Positions 15,138 to 23,517 of a stretch of 64,000 nucleotides of DNA are shown here, in pieces. The stretch is from Chloroflexota bacterium (GTDB lineage Bacteria; Chloroflexota; UBA11872; VXOZ01): positions 1-64,000 of the forward strand of contig CATQHC010000002.1 of NCBI GenBank assembly GCA_958295775.1, written 5' to 3'. Position 1 is the stretch's first letter; the number at the start of each line of letters is the position of its first letter. The position numbers and the translations under genes are program-made. Below the pieces are notes generated by a model. It saw only the letters and a program-made list of their open reading frames with translations. It ran no database searches and was not told where the DNA came from.

Positions 15138-16054
15138 CCGGCACTCCTTCGAAAGATATCTGACAACTCGCCGCGGCTGGGAGCAAGTCTGCGCAGGCGG
15201 GCCTGTGCCTCCACGAGCGCATTGCGGATAGCGTCGAGCTGGTCATCACTGCGTAAGAGGACGACGACGGACGCGCCACTGATTTTCGGTTTTAGGCCCC
15301 TCAATTCAAGCGCGGTCATCAGCTCCTCTCTGCGGTCGTCCACGTCGATCAAGAAGGTCTCCGTCTCCTGCGTGAATTCGGAGACATCACCTTGCTCGAT
15401 GATGGCGCCGCCTTCGATCACGATGATGCGGTCGCACGTGCTTTCAACGTCACCCATGAGGTGGGAGGACAGCATGATGTTGATGCCGAATTCCCTGCCC
15501 GTGCGCCGCACGAGTTCCAGCATCTCTTCGCGCCCGCCCGGATCAAGGCCGGCGGTCGGCTCGTCGAGCAATACCATTACCGGATCATGCACGAGCGCCT
15601 GTGCCAGCTTCACCCGCTGCTTCATGCCGGTGGAATACTCTTTGATGTGACGGTAGCGCTCTTCGTCCAGTCCGACATGCCGGAGCATGTCGGCGGCGCG
15701 TGTGCGCGCGTGCTTGGCAGGAATGCCGCTGACTTGGGCCATATGGCTAAGGAACTCTGACGCGGTCATGAAGTCCGGCAGGCAGTCGTGTTCCGGCATG
15801 TAACCCAGGCGCATGCGCACGGCGACGTTTTCGTATGGCTTCTCTCCCATGACCGTTGCCGCGCCGGCCGTGGGCTGCAGCAGTCCCAGGAAGAGTTTCA
15901 TAGCAGTGCTCTTGCCCGCGCCGTTCGGCCCCAACAGGCCCGTGATGCCATCGCGAACCTGCATATCGACATCGTGCAGCGCGATTGTCTTGCCGTAATG
16001 CTTGGTAAGGCCTTGTGACTCGATTAGGGGAGTGCCTGCCGCCGCTTCGTTCAT
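15134..16054 (-). CDS. ABC-2 type transporter ATP-binding protein, first gene of the operon
   Basis: The 306-residue ATPase has Walker A (LLGPNGAGKSTAM), a signature region YSTGMKQRVKLAQAL, Walker B (VMVLLDEPTAGLDPGG) and the switch histidine in LSSHLMGDVE. A C-terminal regulatory domain follows. It powers export by the permease at 14148-15137. The start is taken as ATG 16054, with GCGGAGA just upstream; an earlier frame to 16108 would begin inside the palindromic operator. A consensus promoter and a 25-bp palindrome lie 50-105 bp upstream, so the whole operon (this gene to 12496) is probably under repressor control. Confidence 0.9.
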   Translation of the reverse strand: MNEAAAGTPLIESQGLTKHYGKTIALHDVDMQVRDGITGLLGPNGAGKSTAMKLFLGLLQPTAGAATVMGEKPYENVAVRMRLGYMPEHDCLPDFMTASEFLSHMAQVSGIPAKHARTRAADMLRHVGLDEERYRHIKEYSTGMKQRVKLAQALVHDPVMVLLDEPTAGLDPGGREEMLELVRRTGREFGINIMLSSHLMGDVESTCDRIIVIEGGAIIEQGDVSEFTQETETFLIDVDDRREELMTALELRGLKPKISGASVVVLLRSDDQLDAIRNALVEAQARLRRLAPSRGELSDIFRRSAG

Positions 16055-16106
16055 GGTCTCCGCTTTTGCGATTGGCTTTCTAATAAAAGAATTGTGCACC
16101 GCAATC

Positions 16107-16131
16107 AATCATAAACATATTGTTTATGATT
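16107..16131. promoter_or_regulatory. Palindromic operator over the ABC-2 operon promoter
   Basis: A perfect inverted repeat with 11-bp arms and a 3-bp centre: AATCATAAACA-TAT-TGTTTATGATT. Its right arm overlaps the -10 box of the promoter on the minus strand and the rest covers the expected transcription start. This geometry fits a dimeric repressor (TetR, MarR or GntR-like) that blocks RNA polymerase. No such regulator is encoded within the window next to it. Confidence 0.7.
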
Positions 16132-16158
16132 ATAGACCTAAGACGCAACAGATGTCAA
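16129..16158 (-). promoter_or_regulatory. Near-consensus sigma-70-type promoter of the ABC-2 operon
   Basis: On the minus strand TTGACA (16158-16153) and TATAAT (16134-16129) are both perfect matches to the consensus and are separated by 18 bp. The start would fall near 16122, about 70 bp before the first ATG. It is the best promoter match I can see in the window. Confidence 0.75.
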
Positions 16159-16659
16159 ATTACACTGAATACATTATGCAAAACATTGATAGAGTAATTG
16201 TACTCACTCTTGACACAGATAGGGCAGAAGCATATCAATGTGCGCGCTTAGAGGTGGCGATACTTGAAGGTGGGGAGACAGACGGATTGTTCTGGTGATA
16301 CCAGTTCGCTTGCACGTTGGAGAGATCTTGAAAATTGCCAGAGTGACAGGTTGAGCGTGGCGCGGGGCATGACCCCCGCTCTCAGAGTATGTTCAATAAA
16401 CCGTTTTGTTTGCACGAGCAACGTTCACACTGAGCTTGTCTAAGGATGAATGGAACCACCGAATGTTGGCAAATAGCCGTTCGTGCCTCGGCCCTTCGAC
16501 AGTCTCAGGACAGGTAGGCTCAATACGAACGGTTTTCATCAGCGTTGCAGTCTCCCTCCTAAGAAGATCGTAATCAGGCTCCTAGACCAAAGGCTGAATG
16601 CCTAATGGTCGATGCTGCGTCAAGCTTGCCATATGGTGACTCCAACGTTGGAACGTTGC
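16159..16659. other. Intergenic gap with a dispersed inverted repeat
   Basis: No gene is supported. Positions 16477-16532 hold an inverted repeat, CCGTTCGT and ACGAACGG, enclosing the segment CGGCCCTTCGACAGTCTCAGG and followed by TTTTC. This is one of the dispersed CCTTCGACAG-type elements. The short AT-rich frame at 16152-16298 has no ribosome site or recognisable product and is not called. Confidence 0.5.
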
Positions 16660-17316
16660 TTAGCGGTACCAGCTCGCCTGCATCGCGTAGCGGCCGTTGG
16701 CCGCCATGAGTTCTTCGTGGGAGCCGCCCTCCAATATGGCCCCGTCCTCCAAGACGAGGATTTTGTCCGCCATGCGTACGGTTGAGAAGCGGTGGGAGAT
16801 GATGAGGGCGGTCTTGCCGGCGACTAACTCGCGGAAGCGTTGGAAGAGATGGTATTCGGCTTCGGCATCCAACGCGGCGGTGGGCTCGTCGAGTATCACG
16901 AAAGCAGCATCGCGCATGAAGCCGCGCGCCAGCGCGAGTCGCTGCCACTCGCCGCCTGAAAGCTCCCTGCCGCCGAACTCGCGGCCTACTTGGGTCTCAA
17001 GACCTTCCGGCAACCGGTCGATGACCTCGTCTGCGCCGGATTGGGTGGCAGCGGCGAAGATGCGTTCATGGTCATCCACACTCTCCACCTGACCCAGACC
17101 GACGTTCTCACCTGCCGTAAGTTCGTATTGGACGAAATCCTGAAAGATAACTCCCATTTCGCGGCGGAGTTCGGCCAGGTCGTACTCGCGCAGATCAACG
17201 CCATCTAGCAGAATGCGCCTGCCGCTAGGAGTATAGAAGCGGAGCAGCAACTTGATAATCGTCGTCTTGCCTGCCCCGTTGTGCCCCACGAGTGCGGTGG
17301 ACTCGCCGGGCCTGAG
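16660..17316 (-). pseudogene. 5'-truncated ABC exporter: nucleotide-binding domain only
   Basis: The sequence encodes the C-terminal ATPase domain of an MsbA/ABCB-type exporter: RPGESTALVGHNGAGKTT (Walker A), FQDFVQYELTAGEN (Q-loop), ELSGGEWQRLALAR (signature), VILDEPTAALD (Walker B) and ISHRFSTVR (H-loop), ending at a normal C terminus near GRYAMQASWYR. Homology stops upstream of about 17316, where the frame breaks just before the linker. A short out-of-frame ALDTMV near 17335 looks like the preceding PALDGV segment. The six-helix membrane domain is absent. A GTG at 17289 could start translation inside Walker A but would give a 209-residue fragment. I treat it as a decaying gene. Confidence 0.75.
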
Positions 17317-17445
17317 GTGAGAGGAACCATGGTGTCCAGCGCACTTGTCTGGACCGGCTATCCCATTGGATCGGGCTTTTCACAAACTGCCTTGGTGGAT
17401 GCCGGCTAGCCGAGCGGGACAGGCATACAATAGTTCGATTGGGAA

Positions 17446-17973
17446 TTACTGATTAACGTAGCTCTGCAGCCAATGCGTCGCTTGCCGGATGGCTTGCTCC
17501 ACGGTTGCTGCTTCGCGAGCCAGCGGCAGCGTGACGTTTGTGTGCAGCCACTGGGACATTGCCCAACCGCTGGCCACGTAGGAGGCTTGCGCCCTGGCCA
17601 TGGACTCCAGAGCAGTCTCTTTTACCGGTTCCGGGAACACCAAGGGGACGCCGAGCGTCGCTTGATCGGCATAGTTGTCGCCAGCAGGGATAGGGGTGGT
17701 CACATGCGTCAAGATCGCCTCCTGCGGCAGACCGGGAATGCCGCCCTTCTCCCACTCCTTAAGCACGTTCTCGGCATCGCGAATTGTATCGCGATTGTCG
17801 AGCACCGCTAGCTTGGTTTCCTGGGACTCCTTGACAGCATCGCTGCCAGTACCTGTGCGACTGGGCGGCGCTAGGTCTGAGCGCTCTTCGTCTTCATCGT
17901 CACCGCCGCAACTCGCGAGCAGCAGCGCCTGAGCGCCGAGCAGCGCCCGCGCCAGCCATTCTCGTCTTGTCAT
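17446..17973 (-). CDS. Miniature solute-binding-like lipoprotein, internally deleted paralogue of the 27946 gene
   Basis: The 175-residue product begins MTRREWLARALLGAQALLLASCGG: an Arg pair at 3-4, a hydrophobic stretch and a lipobox with Cys22. The next 70 residues, including LAVLDNRDTIRDAENVLKEW, align with the N-terminal part of the 495-residue protein at 27946-29433. The last 70, ending LTLPLAREAATVEQA and LQSYVNQ, align with its C terminus (LTLPLARGEVGVEQA, LESYVKE). About 300 residues in the middle, which form most of the ligand-binding fold, are missing, yet the frame is intact. It may be a young pseudogene or a small lipoprotein kept for another role. The start is at ATG 17973; the longer frame to 18102 is not family-like. 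Confidence 0.7.
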   Translation of the reverse strand: MTRREWLARALLGAQALLLASCGGDDEDEERSDLAPPSRTGTGSDAVKESQETKLAVLDNRDTIRDAENVLKEWEKGGIPGLPQEAILTHVTTPIPAGDNYADQATLGVPLVFPEPVKETALESMARAQASYVASGWAMSQWLHTNVTLPLAREAATVEQAIRQATHWLQSYVNQ

Positions 17974-18147
17974 AGCTGAGTTATTCCCCGTGGTGGCACT
18001 GTTGTGCTGTTCGTCTCTTGAGTGGAGTCGAATGAGGCGTACGTGACGGCATTGTAGCAGGCGGATGGTCACATGAATAGTGATACTGTTGTATGTGTCC
18101 AACCTTGAGGGGCGGCTTGCTCCGGCCCGTGCTGATGTGGCTGTAAA

Positions 18148-18180
18148 AGCATAGGGCCGCCCTCAGGGCGGCCCTATGCT
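18148..18180 (-). terminator. Rho-independent terminator of the lysis-like cassette
   Basis: On the minus strand a GC-rich 16-bp inverted repeat (AGCATAGGGCCGCCCT with AGGGCGGCCCTATGCT) is followed by TTTTAC. It starts 16 bp after the stop of the last cassette gene, so amidase, holin-like and XhlA-like genes form one transcript that ends here. Confidence 0.85.
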
Positions 18181-18195
18181 CACAACTATGGGGTT

Positions 18196-18486
18196 TCAAA
18201 GCCAGCCGACGAGTTGCGCCAGGTTGACACCCGCCACTTCTGTGAGCACGGCGTAGAGGACGAGGTCCCGCCGCGGCATGCCGAGAATGTGACGTTTGTT
18301 GTCAGAGCCGGCGGCGCGGTGTCCGTCCAGCTCTCGCGTAACGCGGTCAATGCGGTTGTCGAGCAGACGGTGCGAGCCAACCGCTTCCCGTTGCATCTCT
18401 TTCTGGTCACGACGAATCTCACGAATGTCCGCGCGCACCTGGCGAATGACTTCGCCGATGCCGCGGTCTGTGGAGGCGTTACTCAT
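18196..18486 (-). CDS. Small coiled-coil protein with C-terminal hydrophobic helix (XhlA-like)
   Basis: The 96-residue product has a long charged helix with heptad character (about 8-55: GEVIRQVRADIREIRRDQKEM and onward). The C-terminal segment LVLYAVLTEVAGVNLAQLVGWL is hydrophobic and may sit in the membrane. Size, layout and position next to a holin-like protein and an amidase match the XhlA/hemolysin-accessory proteins of prophage lysis cassettes, such as PBSX. The ATG at 18486 is 6 bp after the stop of the holin-like gene. The similarity is architectural; no diagnostic motif exists for so short a protein. Confidence 0.55.
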   Translation of the reverse strand: MSNASTDRGIGEVIRQVRADIREIRRDQKEMQREAVGSHRLLDNRIDRVTRELDGHRAAGSDNKRHILGMPRRDLVLYAVLTEVAGVNLAQLVGWL

Positions 18487-18492
18487 ACGGGA

Positions 18493-18762
18493 TTACTGCA
18501 ACTCTTCCGGCTGTCTCTTGGTGGCCTGGCGGCCGATCTCATACAGCCCGACCGCAGCGCCGCCGGCCAAGATGCCCAGCGCCAAACTCGTATACCAGTC
18601 CGTCCCGCTAACATATCCGCCCATGCTGCCGGCAACGGCGCCGAGCAACACCGCCGTAAGCGGAGCGAACCGTTTGGGGAGACCTGCTTGCTTGAGCGCG
18701 GAGACCAAAATGCGGACGCCGACAGTGATGCCGCCAAGTCCGGCCAGTTCGATACCAGTCAT
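18493..18762 (-). CDS. Holin-like small membrane protein
   Basis: From ATG 18762 the product is 89 residues with two to three hydrophobic helices (about 4-22, 33-51 and 58-78) and a charged C-terminal tail GRQATKRQPEELQ. The pattern VRILVSALKQAGLPKRFAPLTAVLLGAVAG, then a short turn DWYTSLALGILAGGAAVGLYE, resembles small phage holins. Holins form membrane lesions that let an endolysin reach the wall. It lies 113 bp after the amidase gene and 6 bp before the XhlA-like gene on one transcript. The longer frame to 19077 runs back through the amidase in another frame and is a shadow. Confidence 0.65.
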   Translation of the reverse strand: MTGIELAGLGGITVGVRILVSALKQAGLPKRFAPLTAVLLGAVAGSMGGYVSGTDWYTSLALGILAGGAAVGLYEIGRQATKRQPEELQ

Positions 18763-18875
18763 GTAAAGCCCTTTCAGTCGTTTACTGTAATGCTTCTGAG
18801 GTGTTCGATATCTTTGTGCCGCTGCAGGCTGGCGAGGTCGGGAGCGATAGTGCAGGGGCCATGAGCGCGTGCGGC

Positions 18876-19664
18876 TCAAATCTTGCCGGCCCATTTTGTA
18901 TTCAACTCCCGCAGCCGCTCCGCGCGTGACATGCCGCCGAGATCCTTGGGATTGGTGGCGCCGTTGGCAATGCGAATGGCGTACGCAAGGTCGGTGCGGT
19001 CGGACATTAATTCCCTTTGAATCTGAGCGAGCATGGCATCCCGCTGCGCGATAAGCTGCTGTTTCTCGAGCTCCCACGAGGTCTGCGTCGAGGCAGGTGG
19101 CGGAAGGTGCGTCCTGACTGCGTTAACGATCCCCTGCGCAAAGCGCTCAGGTTCTTGATGCAGCCGCAGCGCGTCGGCTTCATGGTCGAGAAAGGCCAAT
19201 TCCAGCAGCGCATCATGCGCGAGGCGTGAAAAGGTGTACCAGTTTGTGCGAGTAGCCGCACTTCCAGCCTTTAGTCCCCGATTGGGCACCAAGTTCAGGT
19301 CGCTGACGCCTTGCGCCAGCGCTGCGGCAAATGCCCGAGAAGGTTCGTTTCCTTCCTGGTACCAGACCTCGCAACCCGTACCGCCGCCGGCATTGGCATG
19401 AATGCTAATGTAGGCGTCTACCTGTTGCGCCAGCGCCAAGCCGGTGCGGGCATGCAGCGGCACCTCCACGTCCGCTTCACGGGTCAAGAGAACCGTATAG
19501 CCGAGTTCGCGCAGAGCCACAGCGGCGGACAGCGCTACCGCGAGCGTGACATCCTTTTCCTTGATTCGCTCACCTGCACCCGTTTCGGACGCTAAGTTTG
19601 ACAGCGGCACGCCGATGGCGCCGGGATCGCGCCCACCGTGCCCCGGGTCTAAGAGGATCTTCAA
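18876..19664 (-). CDS. N-acetylmuramoyl-L-alanine amidase (Amidase_3), endolysin-like
   Basis: The 262-residue zinc amidase has ILLDPGHGGRDPGA with ligand His9, IKEKDVTLA with ligand Glu36, AYISIHANA with the third histidine, and a LLELAFLDHEADA stretch in place of the usual catalytic-Glu motif VEIGFLSN. It cleaves the lactyl-L-Ala bond of peptidoglycan. The C-terminal 80 residues are helical and contain ATNPKDLGGMSRAERLREL, possibly a wall-binding or regulatory tail. There is no signal peptide, as in phage endolysins that depend on a holin. The start is TTG 19664, with GGAG 10 bp upstream. It heads a three-gene cassette with a holin-like and an XhlA-like gene. Confidence 0.88.
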   Translation of the reverse strand: MKILLDPGHGGRDPGAIGVPLSNLASETGAGERIKEKDVTLAVALSAAVALRELGYTVLLTREADVEVPLHARTGLALAQQVDAYISIHANAGGGTGCEVWYQEGNEPSRAFAAALAQGVSDLNLVPNRGLKAGSAATRTNWYTFSRLAHDALLELAFLDHEADALRLHQEPERFAQGIVNAVRTHLPPPASTQTSWELEKQQLIAQRDAMLAQIQRELMSDRTDLAYAIRIANGATNPKDLGGMSRAERLRELNTKWAGKI

Positions 19665-20143
19665 GTCTCGGGACTCCTAATTCAGCTCGATTGATGGGTA
19701 GGGTCGAAGAAGTGTAGGGAGCTACAGCCGTGCTGGGCCTTGGATTGCAGATCGCGAGTGCGTCCCAAGCAGGGATCAATCCTGGGTCCGAAGGCAATCA
19801 CAAACTGCGGATGCACGAATTTCCAATTGGTTAGTTACCAATGGCGCATGGCGGGGAGCGGCTGACTTTTCCCTACAAAGGTAGATATTCAAGGCCGACC
19901 ATCGAACGCAAAGATCCTGGGGGCCAATTCAGCAAGAGTGAAATTGAGATCTCAAAGCATTCGATACTGCAGACCGCGAATACAATAGCATCGACACACT
20001 CGAGAGAGTCGGCAATCTTGCAGCACCAAGAAGTCTAAGGAAAAACTTAGAGTTGTAAGCTCACATGTGCTACACGAGAGTTGAAATGTCGAGTATATTT
20101 TATATGTGAGGACTTTCACAAAACGATTTGCTGGGAGGCAGCC
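19665..20143. other. Intergenic gap between divergent cassette and RND gene
   Basis: This gap is AT-rich compared with its neighbours and should contain the promoters of the amidase cassette (minus) and the RND gene (plus). I see no clean consensus promoter, repeat, or phage-like gene in it. The short plus-strand frame 19841-20038 has no ribosome site or recognisable product. Confidence 0.4.
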
Positions 20144-23100
20144 TTGATCGAATTTGTCACCAATCTCGCGTTGCGTCGCCGCTCGGTTACGGTGTTAGCC
20201 ATCTTTTTGGTGCTGGTCTCCGGTGTGTACACCTACAACCGGTTGCCAGTGGAGCTCTTTCCAGAAGTAGAATTTCCGCTGGTTACGGTTACGACGTTCT
20301 ATCCATCTTCTAATCCGGATTCGGTTGCCCAAAACGTGACCGTTCCAATTGAGAATGTGGTTGCGGGAGTGGATGGTCTCGATGTTATTCAGTCTATTTC
20401 CACAGAGAATCAATCTGTCATCATTGCTACGTTCGATTTTGGCACTGATATGGAAGAAGCGGCGAACATCATCAATTCAAGGGTGTCCGGGCTTCGTTTC
20501 CCTGATGGCGTAAACGAACCAATTGTAGGCCGCTTCGACCCGGATTCCTTTCCGGTAATCCGCATTAGCGTCACAGGCGACAGAGAGGTCAGTGAGCTTC
20601 AGCAGATTCTGGAGACGAGTATTCTCCCGAAGATATCGGGCATTGACGGCATTACGAGCATAGATATTGCCGGTGACGTGCAGCAACGTGTATTAATCAC
20701 GGTTGACCCGGACCTTCTCTTGGAGCGCGGCGTTTCGCTATTTCAGGTTTCGCAGGCGCTTCGAGAAAACAACCTAACCTTCCCCGGCGGGGCGATCACG
20801 AGCAACGGCCAGACTCTCCCGGTAAAGACGACCAATATCTTTGGGTCTTTGGATGAGATCAAGGAGCTGGTTGTCGGATATCCACGCACAGCCGGCGGGC
20901 CGCCGTCCCAGTCTGCCGCACCCCCGCAGCCCGTGAGGCTCGCAGACGTGGCCGACGTGCAGCTTGGCGCGAGTACAGCGCGCACGATTTCGCGCACGAA
21001 CGGCAAGCCGAGTATCGGCGTTTCTCTCTTCAAGGAACCGGACGCCAACACAATTGACGTTACGACCGCCGTAGAAGAGGCTTTGGCAGGTCTGAATAGT
21101 CTGCCGCCGGACGTTGATGTGGTCATTGTCTACAATGACGGACCGCAGATTCAGGCCCAAATCGACACGTTGGAGCAGGAGGCGGTTTTGGGTCTGACCC
21201 TCGCCACTATAGTCGTCTTCGCCTTCTTCCTTACCCTGCGCCCAAGTGTCTTGAGAGGCGTGTTTCGGACCCTGCGGCCGACCCTTGTGATCGTGCTTTC
21301 CATCCCTCTCAGTATTTTTGCCGGCGTATTGCTCATGAACTGGCAGGGCTTGTCGCTGAACTTCATGACATTGGGAGGCTTGGCGATTTCTGTCGGTCGC
21401 GTAGTGGATGACAGTATCGTCGTGCTGGAGAATGTCTACCGGAATATCGACGGCGGCAGGGAGCGCTGGCGCGCTGCCCTGGACGCAACCGTGGAAGTCG
21501 GCCCTGCAATCACTGCATCTACATTGGCGACGATAGTCGTATTTGCGCCCCTGGCGTTCATACAAGGGCTGGTGGGCGCATTCTTCTTCCCATTTGCGTT
21601 GGCAGTCAGCTTTGCCTTGATCGCATCGCTCGTGGTGGCCTTGACGGCGGTACCCGTGCTTGGCGCGTACTTGCTCAGGCCGGGCGACCTGCCGGAGGGA
21701 ACCGGTGAAGAGGACGAGATCCCCGAGACGAACACGTGGATGCAGCGTCTCTATGTGCCAATGCTGCGGTGGTCGCTGGGGCATAAGACACTGACTCTGC
21801 TTGCTGCCATCCTAATTGCCGTGGGGAGCCTGGGCTTGCTGCGGTTCATTCCCGTCAACCTGTTCTCATCCGGTGGAACGGAATTTGTCACGATAAACAT
21901 GGTCCTCCCGCCGGGTACACCGGCTGAGGTCACGCTGGCCGAAGTTCGCGGTCTAGAGGAACAAATAATTGACGTATCCGAACTTTATGACACCGCTGTG
22001 GGCGCGGCCAGCGCAAATGGTGGACAGAGTTTTGCGACTGGCCTGAACCAGTCAACGACTTTCATCAGATTGAATGACGACGTGCCGGAAGACATCCTTG
22101 AGATCCTGCGCGAGCGGCTGCCGAGCACGGAAGACCGGCGGATAACGATTAGTGATATCGGTGGCGGCCCGCCGGCAGCCGGTCTGGAGATTACAATCAC
22201 AGGCAACAACTACCGTGACATTGCACCAATTGCGCTTCTGCTCGCGGATGAACTGGCAACCATTGACGGCGTGGAGGACGTCACCAGCAATGTGAGCGAG
22301 GCTCGTGACGAGGTGATCGTGAATGTTGATCCTGCGCGCGCCGCGTCAATTGGGCTTAGCACGCAATCGGTCGCATTCCAGATCAATCAGTTCCTGGTGG
22401 GACAGACAGTCACTCAGATTGAACTGGAAGGCAGACCGGTTGAGGTTGTCCTGAGCGGAGCTGCAGACCGGGTCAATAGTGTTGAGACCATCAATTCCCT
22501 CGTCATTGCCGGCCCGCTCGGGATAGCCGCCCTCAGCGACCTGGCCACGGTTCAGATTCAGTCGGGCCCGGTGGCAATCAGCCGTACGGATCGCCTGCGC
22601 TCCGCGAGTGTCAGCGGCGACATAACGGCGGATGACACCCAGGCAGTGGGGCTGGAAATCCAGGAAAAGATCGACGCCCTGATACTGCCGCCAGGCGTGA
22701 CCGTCACAAATGCCGGGGTGTTCGCGCAGATCACGGAAGGCTTCGAGGATATTTTCATCGCCATGGCGGTCGGCATCATCTTGGTGTACCTGGTCATGGT
22801 TGGCAGCCTCGGGTCACTGCGGAATCCGTTCGTGATCGTTACCAGCTTGCCGCTGGCTTTGATTGGCGCCTTGGCGGCGTTGGCGATCACAGGACGATCG
22901 CTCGGCTTGCCTGGAATGATGGGAATCCTGTTGCTTATCGGTATCGTGGTAACGAACGCGGTCGTGCTTGTGTCCTTTGTCGAGCAACTCCGCGAGCGCG
23001 GCATGAGCGTCTTTGAGGCGCTGATGCAGGGCGGGCGGGTCCGGCTGCGGCCCATCCTGATGACCGCCATCACCACAAGTTTCGCACTTGTCCCATTGGC

Positions 23101-23311
23101 CGCGTTTTCCGAGGACTCCGGCGGCATTCTCGGGGCCGAACTAGCCACCGTAGTGATCGGAGGCCTGGTAAGCTCGACGTTCCTGACCTTGCTCGTCGTG
23201 CCGGTGGTCTATACGTTGGCCAATCAGAGCATCCCCGGTCTTTTCCGCCGCAAACCGCGGCGTAGACTTCCAATCGAGCGGCTGGAGATCACAGATGAAC
23301 CGATTGTCTAG
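20144..23311 (+). CDS. RND-family efflux permease, HAE1 type
   Basis: From TTG 20144, behind TGGGAGG, the product is 1055 residues and has the full two-fold RND plan. TM1 is near residues 12-30; a porter domain of about 300 residues follows; then TM2-6 with GRVVDDSIVVLENVYRN, the Asp-Asp pair of TM4 that relays protons; a second porter domain; and TM8-12. The TM10 lysine typical of AcrB is replaced in LLIGIVVTNAVVLVSF. HAE1 pumps expel hydrophobic compounds by proton motive force. No membrane-fusion adaptor or outer-membrane channel gene is adjacent, as expected if the cell has a single membrane. An in-frame ATG at 20081 has no ribosome site. A hairpin and the convergent DUF2231 gene follow. 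Confidence 0.92.
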   Translation: MIEFVTNLALRRRSVTVLAIFLVLVSGVYTYNRLPVELFPEVEFPLVTVTTFYPSSNPDSVAQNVTVPIENVVAGVDGLDVIQSISTENQSVIIATFDFGTDMEEAANIINSRVSGLRFPDGVNEPIVGRFDPDSFPVIRISVTGDREVSELQQILETSILPKISGIDGITSIDIAGDVQQRVLITVDPDLLLERGVSLFQVSQALRENNLTFPGGAITSNGQTLPVKTTNIFGSLDEIKELVVGYPRTAGGPPSQSAAPPQPVRLADVADVQLGASTARTISRTNGKPSIGVSLFKEPDANTIDVTTAVEEALAGLNSLPPDVDVVIVYNDGPQIQAQIDTLEQEAVLGLTLATIVVFAFFLTLRPSVLRGVFRTLRPTLVIVLSIPLSIFAGVLLMNWQGLSLNFMTLGGLAISVGRVVDDSIVVLENVYRNIDGGRERWRAALDATVEVGPAITASTLATIVVFAPLAFIQGLVGAFFFPFALAVSFALIASLVVALTAVPVLGAYLLRPGDLPEGTGEEDEIPETNTWMQRLYVPMLRWSLGHKTLTLLAAILIAVGSLGLLRFIPVNLFSSGGTEFVTINMVLPPGTPAEVTLAEVRGLEEQIIDVSELYDTAVGAASANGGQSFATGLNQSTTFIRLNDDVPEDILEILRERLPSTEDRRITISDIGGGPPAAGLEITITGNNYRDIAPIALLLADELATIDGVEDVTSNVSEARDEVIVNVDPARAASIGLSTQSVAFQINQFLVGQTVTQIELEGRPVEVVLSGAADRVNSVETINSLVIAGPLGIAALSDLATVQIQSGPVAISRTDRLRSASVSGDITADDTQAVGLEIQEKIDALILPPGVTVTNAGVFAQITEGFEDIFIAMAVGIILVYLVMVGSLGSLRNPFVIVTSLPLALIGALAALAITGRSLGLPGMMGILLLIGIVVTNAVVLVSFVEQLRERGMSVFEALMQGGRVRLRPILMTAITTSFALVPLAAFSEDSGGILGAELATVVIGGLVSSTFLTLLVVPVVYTLANQSIPGLFRRKPRRRLPIERLEITDEPIV

Positions 23312-23421
23312 CGGAGTCAATGGCGGTACATGGTCACTAGGCGGCCGCAGTGAGTCCGCAACACGTGCATACGTTTGAAAATTCTGCGCTGCGCTAGGCC
23401 CGACGCCTCAGCATACGAAAA

Positions 23422-23459
23422 CACCGAGCGCCCTTCCCGCGTAGGAAGGGCGCTCGGTG
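23422..23459 (-). terminator. Rho-independent terminator of the DUF2231 gene
   Basis: A perfect 16-bp stem (CACCGAGCGCCCTTCC with its complement, 6-base loop) is followed on the minus strand by TGTTTTCG. It lies 58 bp beyond the DUF2231 stop. On the plus strand no T-run follows, so it probably serves the minus gene mainly, though the strong stem may also slow transcription arriving from the RND gene. Confidence 0.7.
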
Positions 23460-23517
23460 CGCGTTCAACAGAATCTCCTCGCAGCGCCTGAATCTCCGTG
23501 CGCAAGAGAGGAACAGA

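Noticed and set aside
16002-16298. Plus-strand open frame across the ABC-2 promoter region
   Set aside because: It runs antisense through the operon start and palindrome; its later ATG at 16152 has no ribosome site and the product has no recognisable features.
23422-23459. Terminator of the RND gene on the plus strand
   Set aside because: The T-run is on the minus side only, so it is assigned to the DUF2231 gene.
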